DNA of 64,000 bases from Vibrio barjaei (lineage in GTDB: Bacteria > Pseudomonadota > Gammaproteobacteria > Enterobacterales > Vibrionaceae). The position numbers and the translations under genes are program-made. The stretch lies in the NCBI RefSeq assembly GCF_001639065.2, contig NZ_LQXO02000005.1:248001-312000 (forward strand). Reading direction: 5' to 3'. The notes under the pieces were generated by a model. That model had not been told where the DNA came from, ran no database searches, and was given only the letters and a program-made list of their open reading frames with translations. Below are positions 46,228 to 55,407 of this stretch, piece after piece. Position 1 is the first letter of the stretch. Every line of letters begins with the position of its first letter.

Positions 46228-47438
46228 CCAATCTGATGCAGCAAACATGGCAAACCTTGTTGGCGCACCGCATGAAAAGTGCACTCGCGATTATTGCCAT
46301 TGCTTGGGGCGTAATATCCGTGGTGGTGTTGATTGCACTTGGAGAGGGCTTTTATCGTCACCAAACTCAACAGCTCTCTTTCTTGATGAATAATGTGCAG
46401 GTGGCATTTCCCTCGAGCACCAGCAAGGCGTGGCAAGGCTTACCTTCCAGACGCCAAATCACTATTTCCCAAGAGCAAGTTGAAAGAATCAAAAATACCG
46501 GCTTTGTCGACGCTGTGTCGAGTGTTTACGCCAAGTGGGATGCCAGCGTTACCAATGAAAAAGGGCAGAACCTATCAAGCAGTGTAAACGGTATTGATTC
46601 GAGTTATTTCACTCTGATGCAAAGTAAGTTCGAGCCTACCTCACGCCATATTTCGCCAAGTGATATTGCCAATCACACTCGTGTAGCTGTTTTGGGTAAC
46701 CAAATTGCCAAAATGGGAAGTCTCTCAATTGGTAATACCGTCAAAGTGAACGGCATTCCTTTTCTGGTGATTGGCGTGCTCAAAGATGAAGATTCCGGCA
46801 GCTTTTTCAGTGATAGTCGCACTGTGTACATTCCTCAAACTACTTATCGTGATTTATGGAACGTTAAACCTTGGATGCTGTTGATGAAACCTATTGAGGG
46901 CATGGATGCGTATTCGTTTAGAAAAAGCGTTGCTGACTTTTACTCGAAACTGCTTCATTTTGATCCCACAGATAGAGACGCTATTGATATGCCTGACTTT
47001 AGCGAGGGTGCTTCCATGATTAAGGGGATCTTTAGAGGGATCCAGATATTCTTGGGCGCAAGTGGCGCTATGACCATGGCAGTTGGTGCGCTTGGTGTTG
47101 CTAATATTATGTTCCTGTCTGTTACCGAAAGAACCAGAGAAATTGGTGTGCGCTTAGCAGTGGGAGCAACGCAAAAATTGATTCTGAATCAGTTTATCCT
47201 TGAAGGGCTTATTCTTGTTACCGTTGGAACAGTGTTAGGGTTGGCGTTCGCCTTTGCAACTGTGATGCTACTTAACTCCATCGCTCTTCCCGAGTGGTTA
47301 GGCACACCAGTGATAACCGGAGGCTCCATTGCTTGGTCGCTACTGGTTACTCTGATTTTAGCGTTGATGGCCTCTTACTTCCCCGCGAGGCGAGGTTCAC
47401 GCCTTACTCCGGTTATTGCCTTAAATGCGAGGGCGTAG
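46224..47438 (+). CDS. ABC transporter permease, MacB/FtsX type (first)
   Basis: A 404-residue permease. It has an N-terminal helix (MKSALAIIAIAWGVISVVVL), a large periplasmic MacB_PCD domain (residues about 50-270) and three C-terminal helices of the FtsX domain (GASGAMTMAVGALGVANIMF, TERTREIGVRLAVGAT coupling helix). ATGA overlap with the TolC-like gene. Unlike MacB it has no ATPase domain in the same chain; the ATPase is encoded at the end of the operon. Confidence 0.92.
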   Translation: MTNLMQQTWQTLLAHRMKSALAIIAIAWGVISVVVLIALGEGFYRHQTQQLSFLMNNVQVAFPSSTSKAWQGLPSRRQITISQEQVERIKNTGFVDAVSSVYAKWDASVTNEKGQNLSSSVNGIDSSYFTLMQSKFEPTSRHISPSDIANHTRVAVLGNQIAKMGSLSIGNTVKVNGIPFLVIGVLKDEDSGSFFSDSRTVYIPQTTYRDLWNVKPWMLLMKPIEGMDAYSFRKSVADFYSKLLHFDPTDRDAIDMPDFSEGASMIKGIFRGIQIFLGASGAMTMAVGALGVANIMFLSVTERTREIGVRLAVGATQKLILNQFILEGLILVTVGTVLGLAFAFATVMLLNSIALPEWLGTPVITGGSIAWSLLVTLILALMASYFPARRGSRLTPVIALNARA

Positions 47439-47440
47439 CG

Positions 47441-48724
47441 ATGTTGTTACCAATTAGACAAATCTTTCAGGAAATGTCAGCAGAAAAGCTACGTCTGGGC
47501 TTAACCATATTGGCAGTGGCGTGGGCAACGCTTTGTATTGCAGCCATGCTTGCCGTCGGTGAGGGTATCCGGCAGGGGGTTCTAAAAACGGCGCAAAATG
47601 GCAATGGCAACTTGATCTACTTAACTGGAGGTATCGCCAGTATCGACCATGGGGCTTTCCACCAAGGTAAGTTTCTCAAGCTTAAAAAAGAGGATGTCCA
47701 AGTTATCAAGGCGTTACCTGAAGTAGCCAGTGTCGCTCCTACTGCTAAATGGGATGAAAGCATCACGGTTGGCGATCGAGGTTCATGGCAACAGCCGATA
47801 GCCGTTCCGACAGATTTTGCCTCGATGACAAACCTAACCCCGTTACCGGGAGGACGATGGTTGAACCCACTTGACCAAAAGCAGATGCGTAAAGTGATTG
47901 TGCTTGGCTATTCACTAGCTGCAGATCTGTTTAATCCAACTGACGACTATAACTGGTTTACGACTGTGACTTTACAAGCGGATCCTGTTGGTAAAAAGGT
48001 GAAAATTGGCAGTGAGGAATTTACGGTGGTTGGGGTTTTAGCTAAGAATAGCGGACGAGTTGAGCAAGGCGATGGTATTAACTATTCGAGCTTTGTACCG
48101 CTGGATACTTGGCAACGGTTTCACACCAATGGAGATATTGGCGGCATAAATGTCGAACCTAAAGCCAATGTAGACCGTAAAAGGTTGGCGCAAATCATTC
48201 GCCAAGTCATCGCTCGTAAACACGGAGCAAGCGTCCATGACGAGCAAGTAGTTCAAGTGGAGGACATGTTCCTACGGCAAAAAAGTATGCAGCAGTTTCT
48301 TATTGGCTTGCAAAGCTTCCTTGGCATTATTGGTTTTGTCACTCTTGCGGTGGCGGGTGTTGGGATTGCCAATGTTATGTATGCGACGGTAAAGCGTTCG
48401 ACTCGAGACATTGGCGTTCGTATGGCCGTGGGAGCAACTCCTACGGCTATCCGTGTTCATTATTTAGTTCAATCTCTTATGACTATGATGCTGGGTGGTG
48501 CGTTAGGGTTAGGTGTCACTTACGCTCTGATTTCTGCAATTAGCACTATCAGCCTTGAGGGTAATGCGTTCTATGAACAGCTTGGAAAGCCTGTTCCTGA
48601 ATTGTCTTGGATTGTGGTCGCGATTGTTATCGTTACCCTAATGATTATCGGTGTCGCATCAGCTTGGTTACCCGCCAATAGAGCGGCAAAAGTCAGCCCG
48701 TTGGAGGCATTACAAAGTGAGTAA
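47441..48724 (+). CDS. ABC transporter permease, MacB/FtsX type (second)
   Basis: A 427-residue permease, paralogue of the one before. It shows the same layout: N-terminal helix (LGLTILAVAWATLCIAAMLA), MacB_PCD periplasmic domain, then FtsX helices with the coupling segment STRDIGVRMAVGATPTAIRV. I chose ATG 47441, 2 nt after the first permease stop; the open frame reaching back to 47294 lies inside that gene. The two permeases probably form a heterodimer. Its end overlaps the ATPase start by 8 nt. Confidence 0.92.
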   Translation: MLLPIRQIFQEMSAEKLRLGLTILAVAWATLCIAAMLAVGEGIRQGVLKTAQNGNGNLIYLTGGIASIDHGAFHQGKFLKLKKEDVQVIKALPEVASVAPTAKWDESITVGDRGSWQQPIAVPTDFASMTNLTPLPGGRWLNPLDQKQMRKVIVLGYSLAADLFNPTDDYNWFTTVTLQADPVGKKVKIGSEEFTVVGVLAKNSGRVEQGDGINYSSFVPLDTWQRFHTNGDIGGINVEPKANVDRKRLAQIIRQVIARKHGASVHDEQVVQVEDMFLRQKSMQQFLIGLQSFLGIIGFVTLAVAGVGIANVMYATVKRSTRDIGVRMAVGATPTAIRVHYLVQSLMTMMLGGALGLGVTYALISAISTISLEGNAFYEQLGKPVPELSWIVVAIVIVTLMIIGVASAWLPANRAAKVSPLEALQSE

Positions 48725-49436
48725 CAATAACGCGAAACAAAGTTTGGCATACACGCCGCTTGTTGAGCTGACCAACATTTGCAAATACTACGCTAGTGGT
48801 GAAATGGAAGTACGTGCATTAGGTGGTGTTGACCTAACCATTAACCAAGGTGAATTCCTGTCGATTCTTGGTCCTTCGGGTTCTGGAAAATCTACCCTAA
48901 TGAACATGCTTGGCTGCCTAGATAAACCTAGCGATGGGGACTTTTTATTAGCAGGCCAGAATGTCGCGAGTCTAACCGCTAACGCTCTAGCTGCAATTCG
49001 AAACCAGAAGATTGGTTTTGTGTTCCAAAGCTTCAATTTACTTGAATATGCTACCGCACTCGACAATGTAGCGTTACCTCTGGTGTACGGCGGAATTAAA
49101 GCCAAAGAGCGTCGCCAACGTGCGGCAAGACTGCTAGAACAGGTGGGTCTAGGTGATCGCCTTGACCACAAACCGAACCAATTATCCGGTGGTCAAAAAC
49201 AGCGAGTTGCTATTGCTAGAGCCTTGGTAAATGACCCTCAAATTATCCTAGCTGATGAACCCACAGGCGCATTGGACTCGAAGTCAGGCGCTGAGATTGA
49301 AGCATTGTTTAATCAACTTCATGAGGAAGGCAGAACACTCATTATCGTTACTCACGACAATGCATTAGCAGAGCGTACTAAACGTATTATTACTATTAAA
49401 GATGGTAAGGTTATTTCAGATAGAGCGCCGACTTAG
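48717..49436 (+). CDS. ABC transporter ATP-binding protein, MacB/LolD type
   Basis: A 239-residue ATPase from GTG 48717, with GGAGG at 48702-48706. Walker A is GPSGSGKSTL, the Q-loop is in FVFQSFNLLEYATALDNV, the signature LSGGQKQRVAIARAL, Walker B ILADEPTGALDS, and the switch His in VTHDN. It powers the two permeases. The call to start at GTG, inside the last 8 nt of the permease gene, matches the coupled layout of the whole operon. Confidence 0.93.
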   Translation: MSNNNAKQSLAYTPLVELTNICKYYASGEMEVRALGGVDLTINQGEFLSILGPSGSGKSTLMNMLGCLDKPSDGDFLLAGQNVASLTANALAAIRNQKIGFVFQSFNLLEYATALDNVALPLVYGGIKAKERRQRAARLLEQVGLGDRLDHKPNQLSGGQKQRVAIARALVNDPQIILADEPTGALDSKSGAEIEALFNQLHEEGRTLIIVTHDNALAERTKRIITIKDGKVISDRAPT

Positions 49437-49547
49437 AGCTTCTGCGTAAGATCTCTTCAATAAGTTAACATGCCGACCACTATCTTAGTGGAGGAATCTA
49501 TATAGTGGCGGCACACATTCTATTAAGTTAGCGCTGTGCTTAGTTCG

Positions 49548-50399
49548 TTACTTGATAGCATACGTCTGGAAAATCAACCCACCAATTTCGTTGATGATCT
49601 GGTTACGTTCAGACATCGATAGATCGGTTTGGGTTAGATAAATGCTGATGATCAATGGATTGCGATTGTCAGCCCAAAGAACACCAGTAAAACCACGTGA
49701 ACCATTAGCTCCTGCACCAGAGCGGTCTGCGATAGACCATCCTTGCGGTAGAATCGATCGTAGCAATGAATCTGAAACCGTGTTCCCCTGCATCCAAGCC
49801 ATTAACTGATTTTTCGAATCTTGATTCAGGGCCCCTTTAAATAGAAGACGATGCAGCGTGGTATTCATCGCATTTGGTGTGGTTGTATCCCGTATATCGC
49901 CTGATACTGCCTGATTTAACTCTGGTTCAATGCGGTCTAATCGAGTCACGTCATCTTGGTTCAAACGCAGAAACTCAGTGAGTGCTTGAGGTCCGCCGAT
50001 GGAATGCAGAACGATGTTAGCAGCGGTGTTGTCGCTCGTTTCCATCGTCGCTTCACAAGCTTTGTTGATGGTAATGGAACTGCCCACCATTTTCTCTGTG
50101 ACCGGTGACCAAGGAATAAGTTTGTCAGACGTTATGGGAGCCAAAGTGTTCTTGTCTAGCTCTCCGGAGTCAGCGTCATGCAACATCTTTGCACATGCCA
50201 GAGTTTTAAACGTGCTCATCATAGGAAACCGTTCATTGCCTCGATAGTGCCATTGCTGTTGATTGCTGGAATCGAAAACGGAGACACCGATGCGTCCTGA
50301 GATTCGTTGCTCAATTGATGCTATAGACTCATCGAGCGTTGAGGCAGATGAAAAGAAAGATATAAGTATGAGGCTCAAGAGCAAAACAGGTTTTTTCAT
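49548..50399 (-). CDS. blaCARB: Class A beta-lactamase, CARB/PSE family
   Basis: A 283-residue enzyme that hydrolyses penicillins in the periplasm. It has a signal peptide (KKPVLLLSLILISFFSSA), the active-site Ser in STFK, SDN, EPELN (general-base Glu of the omega loop) and RSGAGANGSRG, where Arg replaces the usual Lys of KTG, a mark of CARB enzymes. Length equals the intrinsic vibrio CARB proteins. In V. parahaemolyticus the equivalent gene is chromosomal and controlled by the VbrK/VbrR pair, as I recall. A LysR gene is upstream on the same strand. It is not in an integron cassette here. Confidence 0.94.
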   Translation of the reverse strand: MKKPVLLLSLILISFFSSASTLDESIASIEQRISGRIGVSVFDSSNQQQWHYRGNERFPMMSTFKTLACAKMLHDADSGELDKNTLAPITSDKLIPWSPVTEKMVGSSITINKACEATMETSDNTAANIVLHSIGGPQALTEFLRLNQDDVTRLDRIEPELNQAVSGDIRDTTTPNAMNTTLHRLLFKGALNQDSKNQLMAWMQGNTVSDSLLRSILPQGWSIADRSGAGANGSRGFTGVLWADNRNPLIISIYLTQTDLSMSERNQIINEIGGLIFQTYAIK

Positions 50400-50463
50400 G
50401 GTTTGAGTCTTTTATAGGAAAGCGAATTTACGGAACGGAGTATTACTAGAGAAACGGTATTAT

Positions 50464-51363
50464 TCAACCGTCAAAATGCGCATAGTGCTTAATATGTTCA
50501 ATGAACAACGGTATCTTGTTGGCTACATGCTTTCTTGACGCGTAAAATGCATATAGCACCAAGTCATCAGGTTGATGCTCCATTTCTATCACTTTCAAAG
50601 CACCAGAACTCAGTTCATTTTGGCATGTGTCTCTGGGGAGAATTGCCAGCCCTATACCAGAGAGCGCGCCTGTTTTAGCGAGATGTCCGCTATTGACCTT
50701 AAAAGAAGACTTAACTTTTTGGGTAATTCGTTCACCGCTGTCCTTTTTGAAAAGCCACGGTTCGCCATTGATGGCGGTCAGACTGCTAATGCAAGGAATG
50801 TGTTGTAAGTCAGTGGTCTTAAAGGGTATTGGGTAACGATCAAGAAGTTCCGGAGCACCGACTACAATACTAGGCCAGCGCTTAATTTCCCTCGCTACCA
50901 AATTGGTATCGTCAAGATTCCCTCGATGGAATTTTAAAATCACATCGAATCCGTCGAATAAGTCCTCCTTGGGGCTGACGCTGGTATCACAACTAAGCGA
51001 TATTGAGGGGTGTTTTTCGCAGAAACTTACCACGGCACTAGCCAACACAGGGGAATCGGGCATCAGTATTCTCAACTGTCCAACGGCCTCTTGAGAATGA
51101 TACGTAACCTCTTCAAGTGCATCATTAAGCTTATTTAGCAGTGGCTGTGTGAGTAGATATAGCTGCTCCCCTGCACTTGTTGGCGCAATTTTCCTAGTCG
51201 TTCTATCGAAGAGCCGGGTATCAAGTCGCTCTTCAAGCAAGCTGATATGGCGACTGAGATTGGAGGTTGGCAATTGGAGAAACTCTGCGGCACGTTTAAA
51301 GCTCATGTTTTCATACACACAATGAAAGCTCTTTAGCCATTGTTGGTCAATTCTCTCAAGCAT
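50464..51363 (-). CDS. LysR-family transcriptional regulator
   Basis: A 299-residue protein with a LysR winged helix (ENMSFKRAAEFLQLPTSNLS, RHISLLEERLDTRLFDRTTR) and an effector domain of the AaeR/DmlR-like subgroup (GLAILPRDTCQNELSSG). It is transcribed towards blaCARB (64 nt gap) and divergent from the accD paralogue across 110 nt. Either neighbour could be its target. Control of blaCARB by it has not been seen by me and is inference. Confidence 0.9.
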   Translation of the reverse strand: MLERIDQQWLKSFHCVYENMSFKRAAEFLQLPTSNLSRHISLLEERLDTRLFDRTTRKIAPTSAGEQLYLLTQPLLNKLNDALEEVTYHSQEAVGQLRILMPDSPVLASAVVSFCEKHPSISLSCDTSVSPKEDLFDGFDVILKFHRGNLDDTNLVAREIKRWPSIVVGAPELLDRYPIPFKTTDLQHIPCISSLTAINGEPWLFKKDSGERITQKVKSSFKVNSGHLAKTGALSGIGLAILPRDTCQNELSSGALKVIEMEHQPDDLVLYAFYASRKHVANKIPLFIEHIKHYAHFDG

Positions 51364-51473
51364 GACTTATTGTCCCAAAATGTTGAATTAAGTAACTCAA
51401 TATCGATACTTTATTGCTAATTATGAGTTTATACAATGATGAAATCAGTTAAATTACGAAGGTATAAACGCGC

Positions 51474-52343
51474 ATGAATTGGCTTGAAAAGCTATTACAT
51501 AGAAAAAAACTGGTTAGTAATCGCAAAGCAAACATACCAGAAGGTTTGTGGAGAAAGTGCCCTCAATGCGGCCACATTCTTTACAAAAAAGTGTTAGAAG
51601 TGAGTTTGGAGGTATGCCCAAAATGTAGTCACCATATGCGAATAACAGCACGTCGGCGCCTCGCTAGTTTCTTAGATATCGAGGAACAGGTTGAAATTGC
51701 AAGTCACTATCAGCCAGAGGATATCTTGGGTTTTAAAGATAAAAAGCATTACACCGACCGCATAGCTTCAGCACAAAAAGAAACTGGGGAGAAAGATGCT
51801 CTCGTTGCAATAAAGGGACAGCTTATGGGGTTACCTGTTATCGCCTGCGCGTTCGAGTTTTCGTTTATGGCTGGTTCTATGGGGTCGGTAGTAGGCGCTC
51901 GGTTTGTTCACGCTGTTAACGTCGCGCGAGATAGCAATTGTGGCCTAGTGTGTTTTTCAGCTTGTGGTGGTGCACGAATGCAAGAATCTTTAATGGCATT
52001 GATGCAAATGGCCAAAACCAGTGCCGCTTTGAATCAACTCTCAATGGCTGGATTACCTTATATTTCAGTTCTCACTGACCAAACATTTGGCTGTGTATCT
52101 GCCAGCATCGCAATGCTAGGTGATATTAATATTGGCGAACCCCAAGCAAGGATTGGCTTCGCTGGACGTAGAGTCATCGAGCAAACCGTACGTGAAGAAC
52201 TGCCAGAAGACTTTCAACAAAGCGAGTTTCTTTTGGAACATGGGGCCTTAGATATGATTGTAGATAGGCGCGATATGAGAAATCGAATCGCTGAGCTCTT
52301 ATCTAAGATGACCAATACTCGGCTGGTGGAAGAGAGTGAATGA
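51474..52343 (+). CDS. accD: Acetyl-CoA carboxylase carboxyltransferase beta subunit, paralogue
   Basis: A 289-residue AccD with the four zinc-finger cysteines (CPQC at 29-32, CPKC at 48-51) and the carboxyltransferase core ([49 protein letters not shown]). It carries out the second half of malonyl-CoA formation with AccA. It differs from E. coli in the segment DPTMGGVSAS: here [10 protein letters not shown], so P to Q, M203 to F (residue 205 here) and G to C. It is not beside folC or truA, the usual vibrio neighbours of accD, so it is probably a second copy. A LysR gene is divergent. Confidence 0.88.
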   Translation: MNWLEKLLHRKKLVSNRKANIPEGLWRKCPQCGHILYKKVLEVSLEVCPKCSHHMRITARRRLASFLDIEEQVEIASHYQPEDILGFKDKKHYTDRIASAQKETGEKDALVAIKGQLMGLPVIACAFEFSFMAGSMGSVVGARFVHAVNVARDSNCGLVCFSACGGARMQESLMALMQMAKTSAALNQLSMAGLPYISVLTDQTFGCVSASIAMLGDINIGEPQARIGFAGRRVIEQTVREELPEDFQQSEFLLEHGALDMIVDRRDMRNRIAELLSKMTNTRLVEESE

Positions 52344-52421
52344 GTATTTACATTGATTTACTCTCCTTGACGTAGGGTTACATTGGAAGGAGTAGAGTTA
52401 AAGCTCAACAGGAGCGTTATT

Positions 52422-53741
52422 ATGAACAAACTCTATTCAATGGTGCTCGCCCTCGTCCTGGCTATCATTTTTATTTGGCTTCAAGCGGAGCCTTCACTGA
52501 TTGCCAGCGAAACCTTTATGCAGTGGCGAAGCGCCTTAATCCAAATCACGGGTATCGTTTCAGTACTTCTATTAACTCTAGCAATGTTGCTCGCCTTGAG
52601 ATTGCCACTAATAGAAAATCTTACCCGAGGTTTAGATAAGTCTTATCGCCTGCATAAATGGGTAGCAATCTATGCTGTTATTATAGGCGCTGTTCACTGG
52701 CTACTTGCCATCGTACCAAAGCAAATGGTGAGTGCAGGTTATCTTGAGCGTCCTCAGCGTGGCGCTTCTTCCATCGACCCTGACTCTTTTTATGCTTTAA
52801 TTCGTCCTTTGCGTGGCAGTGCCGAAACAATGGGCGAGTGGACGTTGTACCTATTTGTCGGCTTAACGTTAATGGCGTTATTTGCTCCTGTTCGCTATAA
52901 GGTTTTTAGATGGACTCATAAACTGATGGCGATCGCCTTTATCGTTATCGGTTATCACTCGCTGATTCTTCTCAAGCACTCATACTGGGATAACTTTATC
53001 ACACCGATCACTGTAGTCGTTGTTCTGGCGGGAGTTGTGGCGGCCATTTTGAGTGTTAGCGGGAGGATTGGTAGAAAAAACAAACATGCTGGCGCTATCA
53101 GTGAAGTGGTTTATAGCAAAGAGAACCACACGACACGACTTTCAGTCCATCTGCCAAGTTGGAGAGGTCATTTGGCTGGTCAGTTTGCGTTTATTAAGAT
53201 TGGCAATGAAGAGCCTCACCCGTTCACAATCTCTTCCGTAGATAGTAAACAGCACAGTGTAAGCTTTTTAATTAAGGCTCTTGGCGACTTTACTGGCAGC
53301 ATCCATAAACAAGTTCAAATAGGTCAACAGGTCGAAGTTGAAGGTCCGTATGGCAAGTTCGATTTTGACGATAGTAATAAGCAAGTATGGATTGCAGGAG
53401 GGATTGGTTGTGCGGCGTTTAAAGCCCGTTTAGATGAGCTCGCTCAACGACTAAATAAAGGTGGAGTTGTTTTCTATTACTGCACTGAGAGCCCATCGCC
53501 TTCTCTGATAATAGAGATGGAAAGTGCAGCCAGAAAAGCAAATGTTGAGTTTCATGTAATTGATAATCGGCTGAACCCTTTTTTGTCTATTGAGCAGATA
53601 CGCCAAAAACATCCTGATATTGTGCAGCGAAGCATTTGGTTCTGCGGTCCTGCTGGATTTAGGAAGGCGTTGCTTGGTCAGCTAAAAGCAATCAAATTCA
53701 ACACAAAAAACTTTCACTCAGAGCTGTTCAACTTTCGCTGA
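52422..53741 (+). CDS. Ferric reductase/NADPH oxidase-like flavocytochrome
   Basis: A 439-residue protein. Residues 1-225 have about six membrane helices with the heme-binding ferric-reductase domain (His in RLHKWVAIY, GAVHWLL, WTHKLMAIAF and GYHSLILLKH). The rest is a FAD/NAD(P)H module: LAGQFAFIKIG, EPHPFTISS, VEGPYGKF, WIAGGIGCAAF and FCGPAGF. It passes electrons across the inner membrane to an outside acceptor, perhaps Fe(III) or oxygen. ATG 52422 follows AGGAGC at 52410-52415. It is 78 nt after accD. Confidence 0.88.
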   Translation: MNKLYSMVLALVLAIIFIWLQAEPSLIASETFMQWRSALIQITGIVSVLLLTLAMLLALRLPLIENLTRGLDKSYRLHKWVAIYAVIIGAVHWLLAIVPKQMVSAGYLERPQRGASSIDPDSFYALIRPLRGSAETMGEWTLYLFVGLTLMALFAPVRYKVFRWTHKLMAIAFIVIGYHSLILLKHSYWDNFITPITVVVVLAGVVAAILSVSGRIGRKNKHAGAISEVVYSKENHTTRLSVHLPSWRGHLAGQFAFIKIGNEEPHPFTISSVDSKQHSVSFLIKALGDFTGSIHKQVQIGQQVEVEGPYGKFDFDDSNKQVWIAGGIGCAAFKARLDELAQRLNKGGVVFYYCTESPSPSLIIEMESAARKANVEFHVIDNRLNPFLSIEQIRQKHPDIVQRSIWFCGPAGFRKALLGQLKAIKFNTKNFHSELFNFR

Positions 53742-53922
53742 TCTCGTTTAATTTGGATTCTCTTATTGAGTTCAGAGGCGCTGTTTGGTGCCTCTAATTA
53801 AAAGCGAACTATTGGTTGCTAATTGAATCGATATAAAAAGGCTGCAATATTGAACGAAGAAATTGACGAAAAATCAGCTAATAATCACTAGGTCGCTTGA
53901 GTCAGTGAATAGGATAAGACAT

Positions 53923-54381
53923 ATGGAAGTTAAAGATTGGGACACTCCATTTAGTGAAGGGACGATATATATCGTTGATTTATCATGGAATGGAAGGCAT
54001 TTTTCAGTGACGTATCCGGATGGTAGTGGTTACGAGCTTGAAGGAAGTGAGCGGCATAAAGATTACGCATTGATAGTAAGCGTCTTGCATGAAGAAACTG
54101 AGAGTTTATACGATGTCATGTTTGAGTCGGTAAGTGGATTTCGCCTACTAGATGAAGGTGGTTTACTCGAACTTTGGGCGGTAGGGGAGAGATTCCCAAA
54201 CTGTGCTCTTATTAAGGGACATCTATGGAGTAAAGAAAGTCCAATAACGTTCATTTCTGGTTATGAAGATGAATGGTCTCACTTAATTGCAACCTCCGAT
54301 GAGTGTGTAGAAATTGTTTCTCATAAGCATCCAGACATCAAACTCGTAGGGAAATCTAGTAAACGGATAGCTACCAGTTAA
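53923..54381 (+). CDS. Hypothetical protein, 152 aa
   Basis: I chose ATG 53923 (AGGATA 8 nt before); the open frame goes back to 53863. The product is acidic and beta-rich without signal peptide or membrane helix (WDTPFSEGTIYIVDLSWNGR, LELWAVGERFPNC, GYEDEWSHLIATS). Its size and charge recall small immunity or SMI1-like proteins, but I have no motif to support that. It stands alone between the flavocytochrome and tpx. Confidence 0.6.
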   Translation: MEVKDWDTPFSEGTIYIVDLSWNGRHFSVTYPDGSGYELEGSERHKDYALIVSVLHEETESLYDVMFESVSGFRLLDEGGLLELWAVGERFPNCALIKGHLWSKESPITFISGYEDEWSHLIATSDECVEIVSHKHPDIKLVGKSSKRIATS

Positions 54382-54697
54382 CAAATAGGTCGAAGGGAAA
54401 CGTAGCTCCTCTGAGAATGGTAAATAAGCTTAATAAAAGAGAATACATAAGTTGCGAATGTTAGGTATTCCAAAACGAGTTCTGTCCATTTTTGTATCAG
54501 CAACTTCAGTACAGGCTTACATGAAATATGTTAGGCGAGAACTAGTATGTTGGTTAATAAATGCAGCTTTGCACATATCAAGAGCATCATGTCTGTATAG
54601 AAGTGTCAGGTCTGATCTGAGAAATTGATCTTGAACAAGTTATGCTAATGAGATGTTATATCTATGTATTCACATAACAGAGAGTAAAGGTATAAAT
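54382..54697. other. 316-bp intergenic region before tpx
   Basis: No ORF with a ribosome site and no strong hairpin is visible. It should hold the tpx promoter; I cannot place it with confidence. Confidence 0.4.
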
Positions 54698-55201
54698 ATG
54701 GCACAAGTAACTTTCCAAGGTAACCCTGTAAGTATTGCAGGTTCGATTCCTGTAGCTGGTGATTCTGCACCTGAGTTTTCACTTGCTGCATCTGATCTAT
54801 CGGACCTAACGTTATCAAGCCTTTCAGGTAAAAATGTGATTCTTAATATCTTCCCAAGTATTGACACGCCTGTGTGTGCAAACAGTGTAAGACGTTTCAA
54901 TGAAGAAGCTGCCCAGCTAGAAGATACACAAGTGCTCTGTATCTCAGCTGATTTACCTTTTGCCGCTGGTCGATTCTGTGAAACTGAAGGTATTGAGAAT
55001 GTTCAGCACGCATCGACCTTCCGTAGCGCAGATTTTGCAGAAACCTATGGAGTGGCAATTCCAGAAGGTGCTTTACGAGGTTTGACAGCTCGTGCAATCG
55101 TGTGTGTGAATAAAGAAGGTGTAGTGATTCACAGTGAGTTGGTTTCAGAGGTCACCAATGAACCAAATTACGATGCTGCAATTGCCGCGGTAAAGCAATA
55201 G
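54698..55201 (+). CDS. tpx: Thiol peroxidase Tpx
   Basis: A 167-residue atypical 2-Cys peroxiredoxin of the Tpx group. The peroxidatic Cys is in [12 protein letters not shown] (residue about 61) and the resolving Cys in GRFCETEG (about 95). It reduces lipid and other hydroperoxides with thioredoxin. The ATG at 54698 (GTAAAGG upstream) gives the normal N-terminus [10 protein letters not shown]. Together with katG it forms part of the peroxide defence in this window, though the genes are 43 kb apart. Confidence 0.96.
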   Translation: MAQVTFQGNPVSIAGSIPVAGDSAPEFSLAASDLSDLTLSSLSGKNVILNIFPSIDTPVCANSVRRFNEEAAQLEDTQVLCISADLPFAAGRFCETEGIENVQHASTFRSADFAETYGVAIPEGALRGLTARAIVCVNKEGVVIHSELVSEVTNEPNYDAAIAAVKQ

Positions 55202-55283
55202 AACTAAAACAAGCAGTACGAGCTGAGAAGCGTATTTGCAGTTTATTGCTACTCCATCTTTAGCTGTACTGAATATGTTAATT

Positions 55284-55315
55284 AAAGCGCCTTGGTTTGC
55301 AGGGCGCTTTACTGT
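55284..55315 (+). terminator. tpx terminator candidate
   Basis: Perfect 8-bp stem AAAGCGCC/GGCGCTTT (55284-55291 and 55303-55310), 11-nt loop, followed by ACTGTTT; short of T residues. Confidence 0.6.
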
Positions 55316-55407
55316 TTAGGCAATCTAAACATTACTAATGTGTCGAACCTAACTGCACGTTGTCTTAAAGAAGTACTTCGGTGTTGCAATTTTTCTAAAG
55401 GCTTTCG

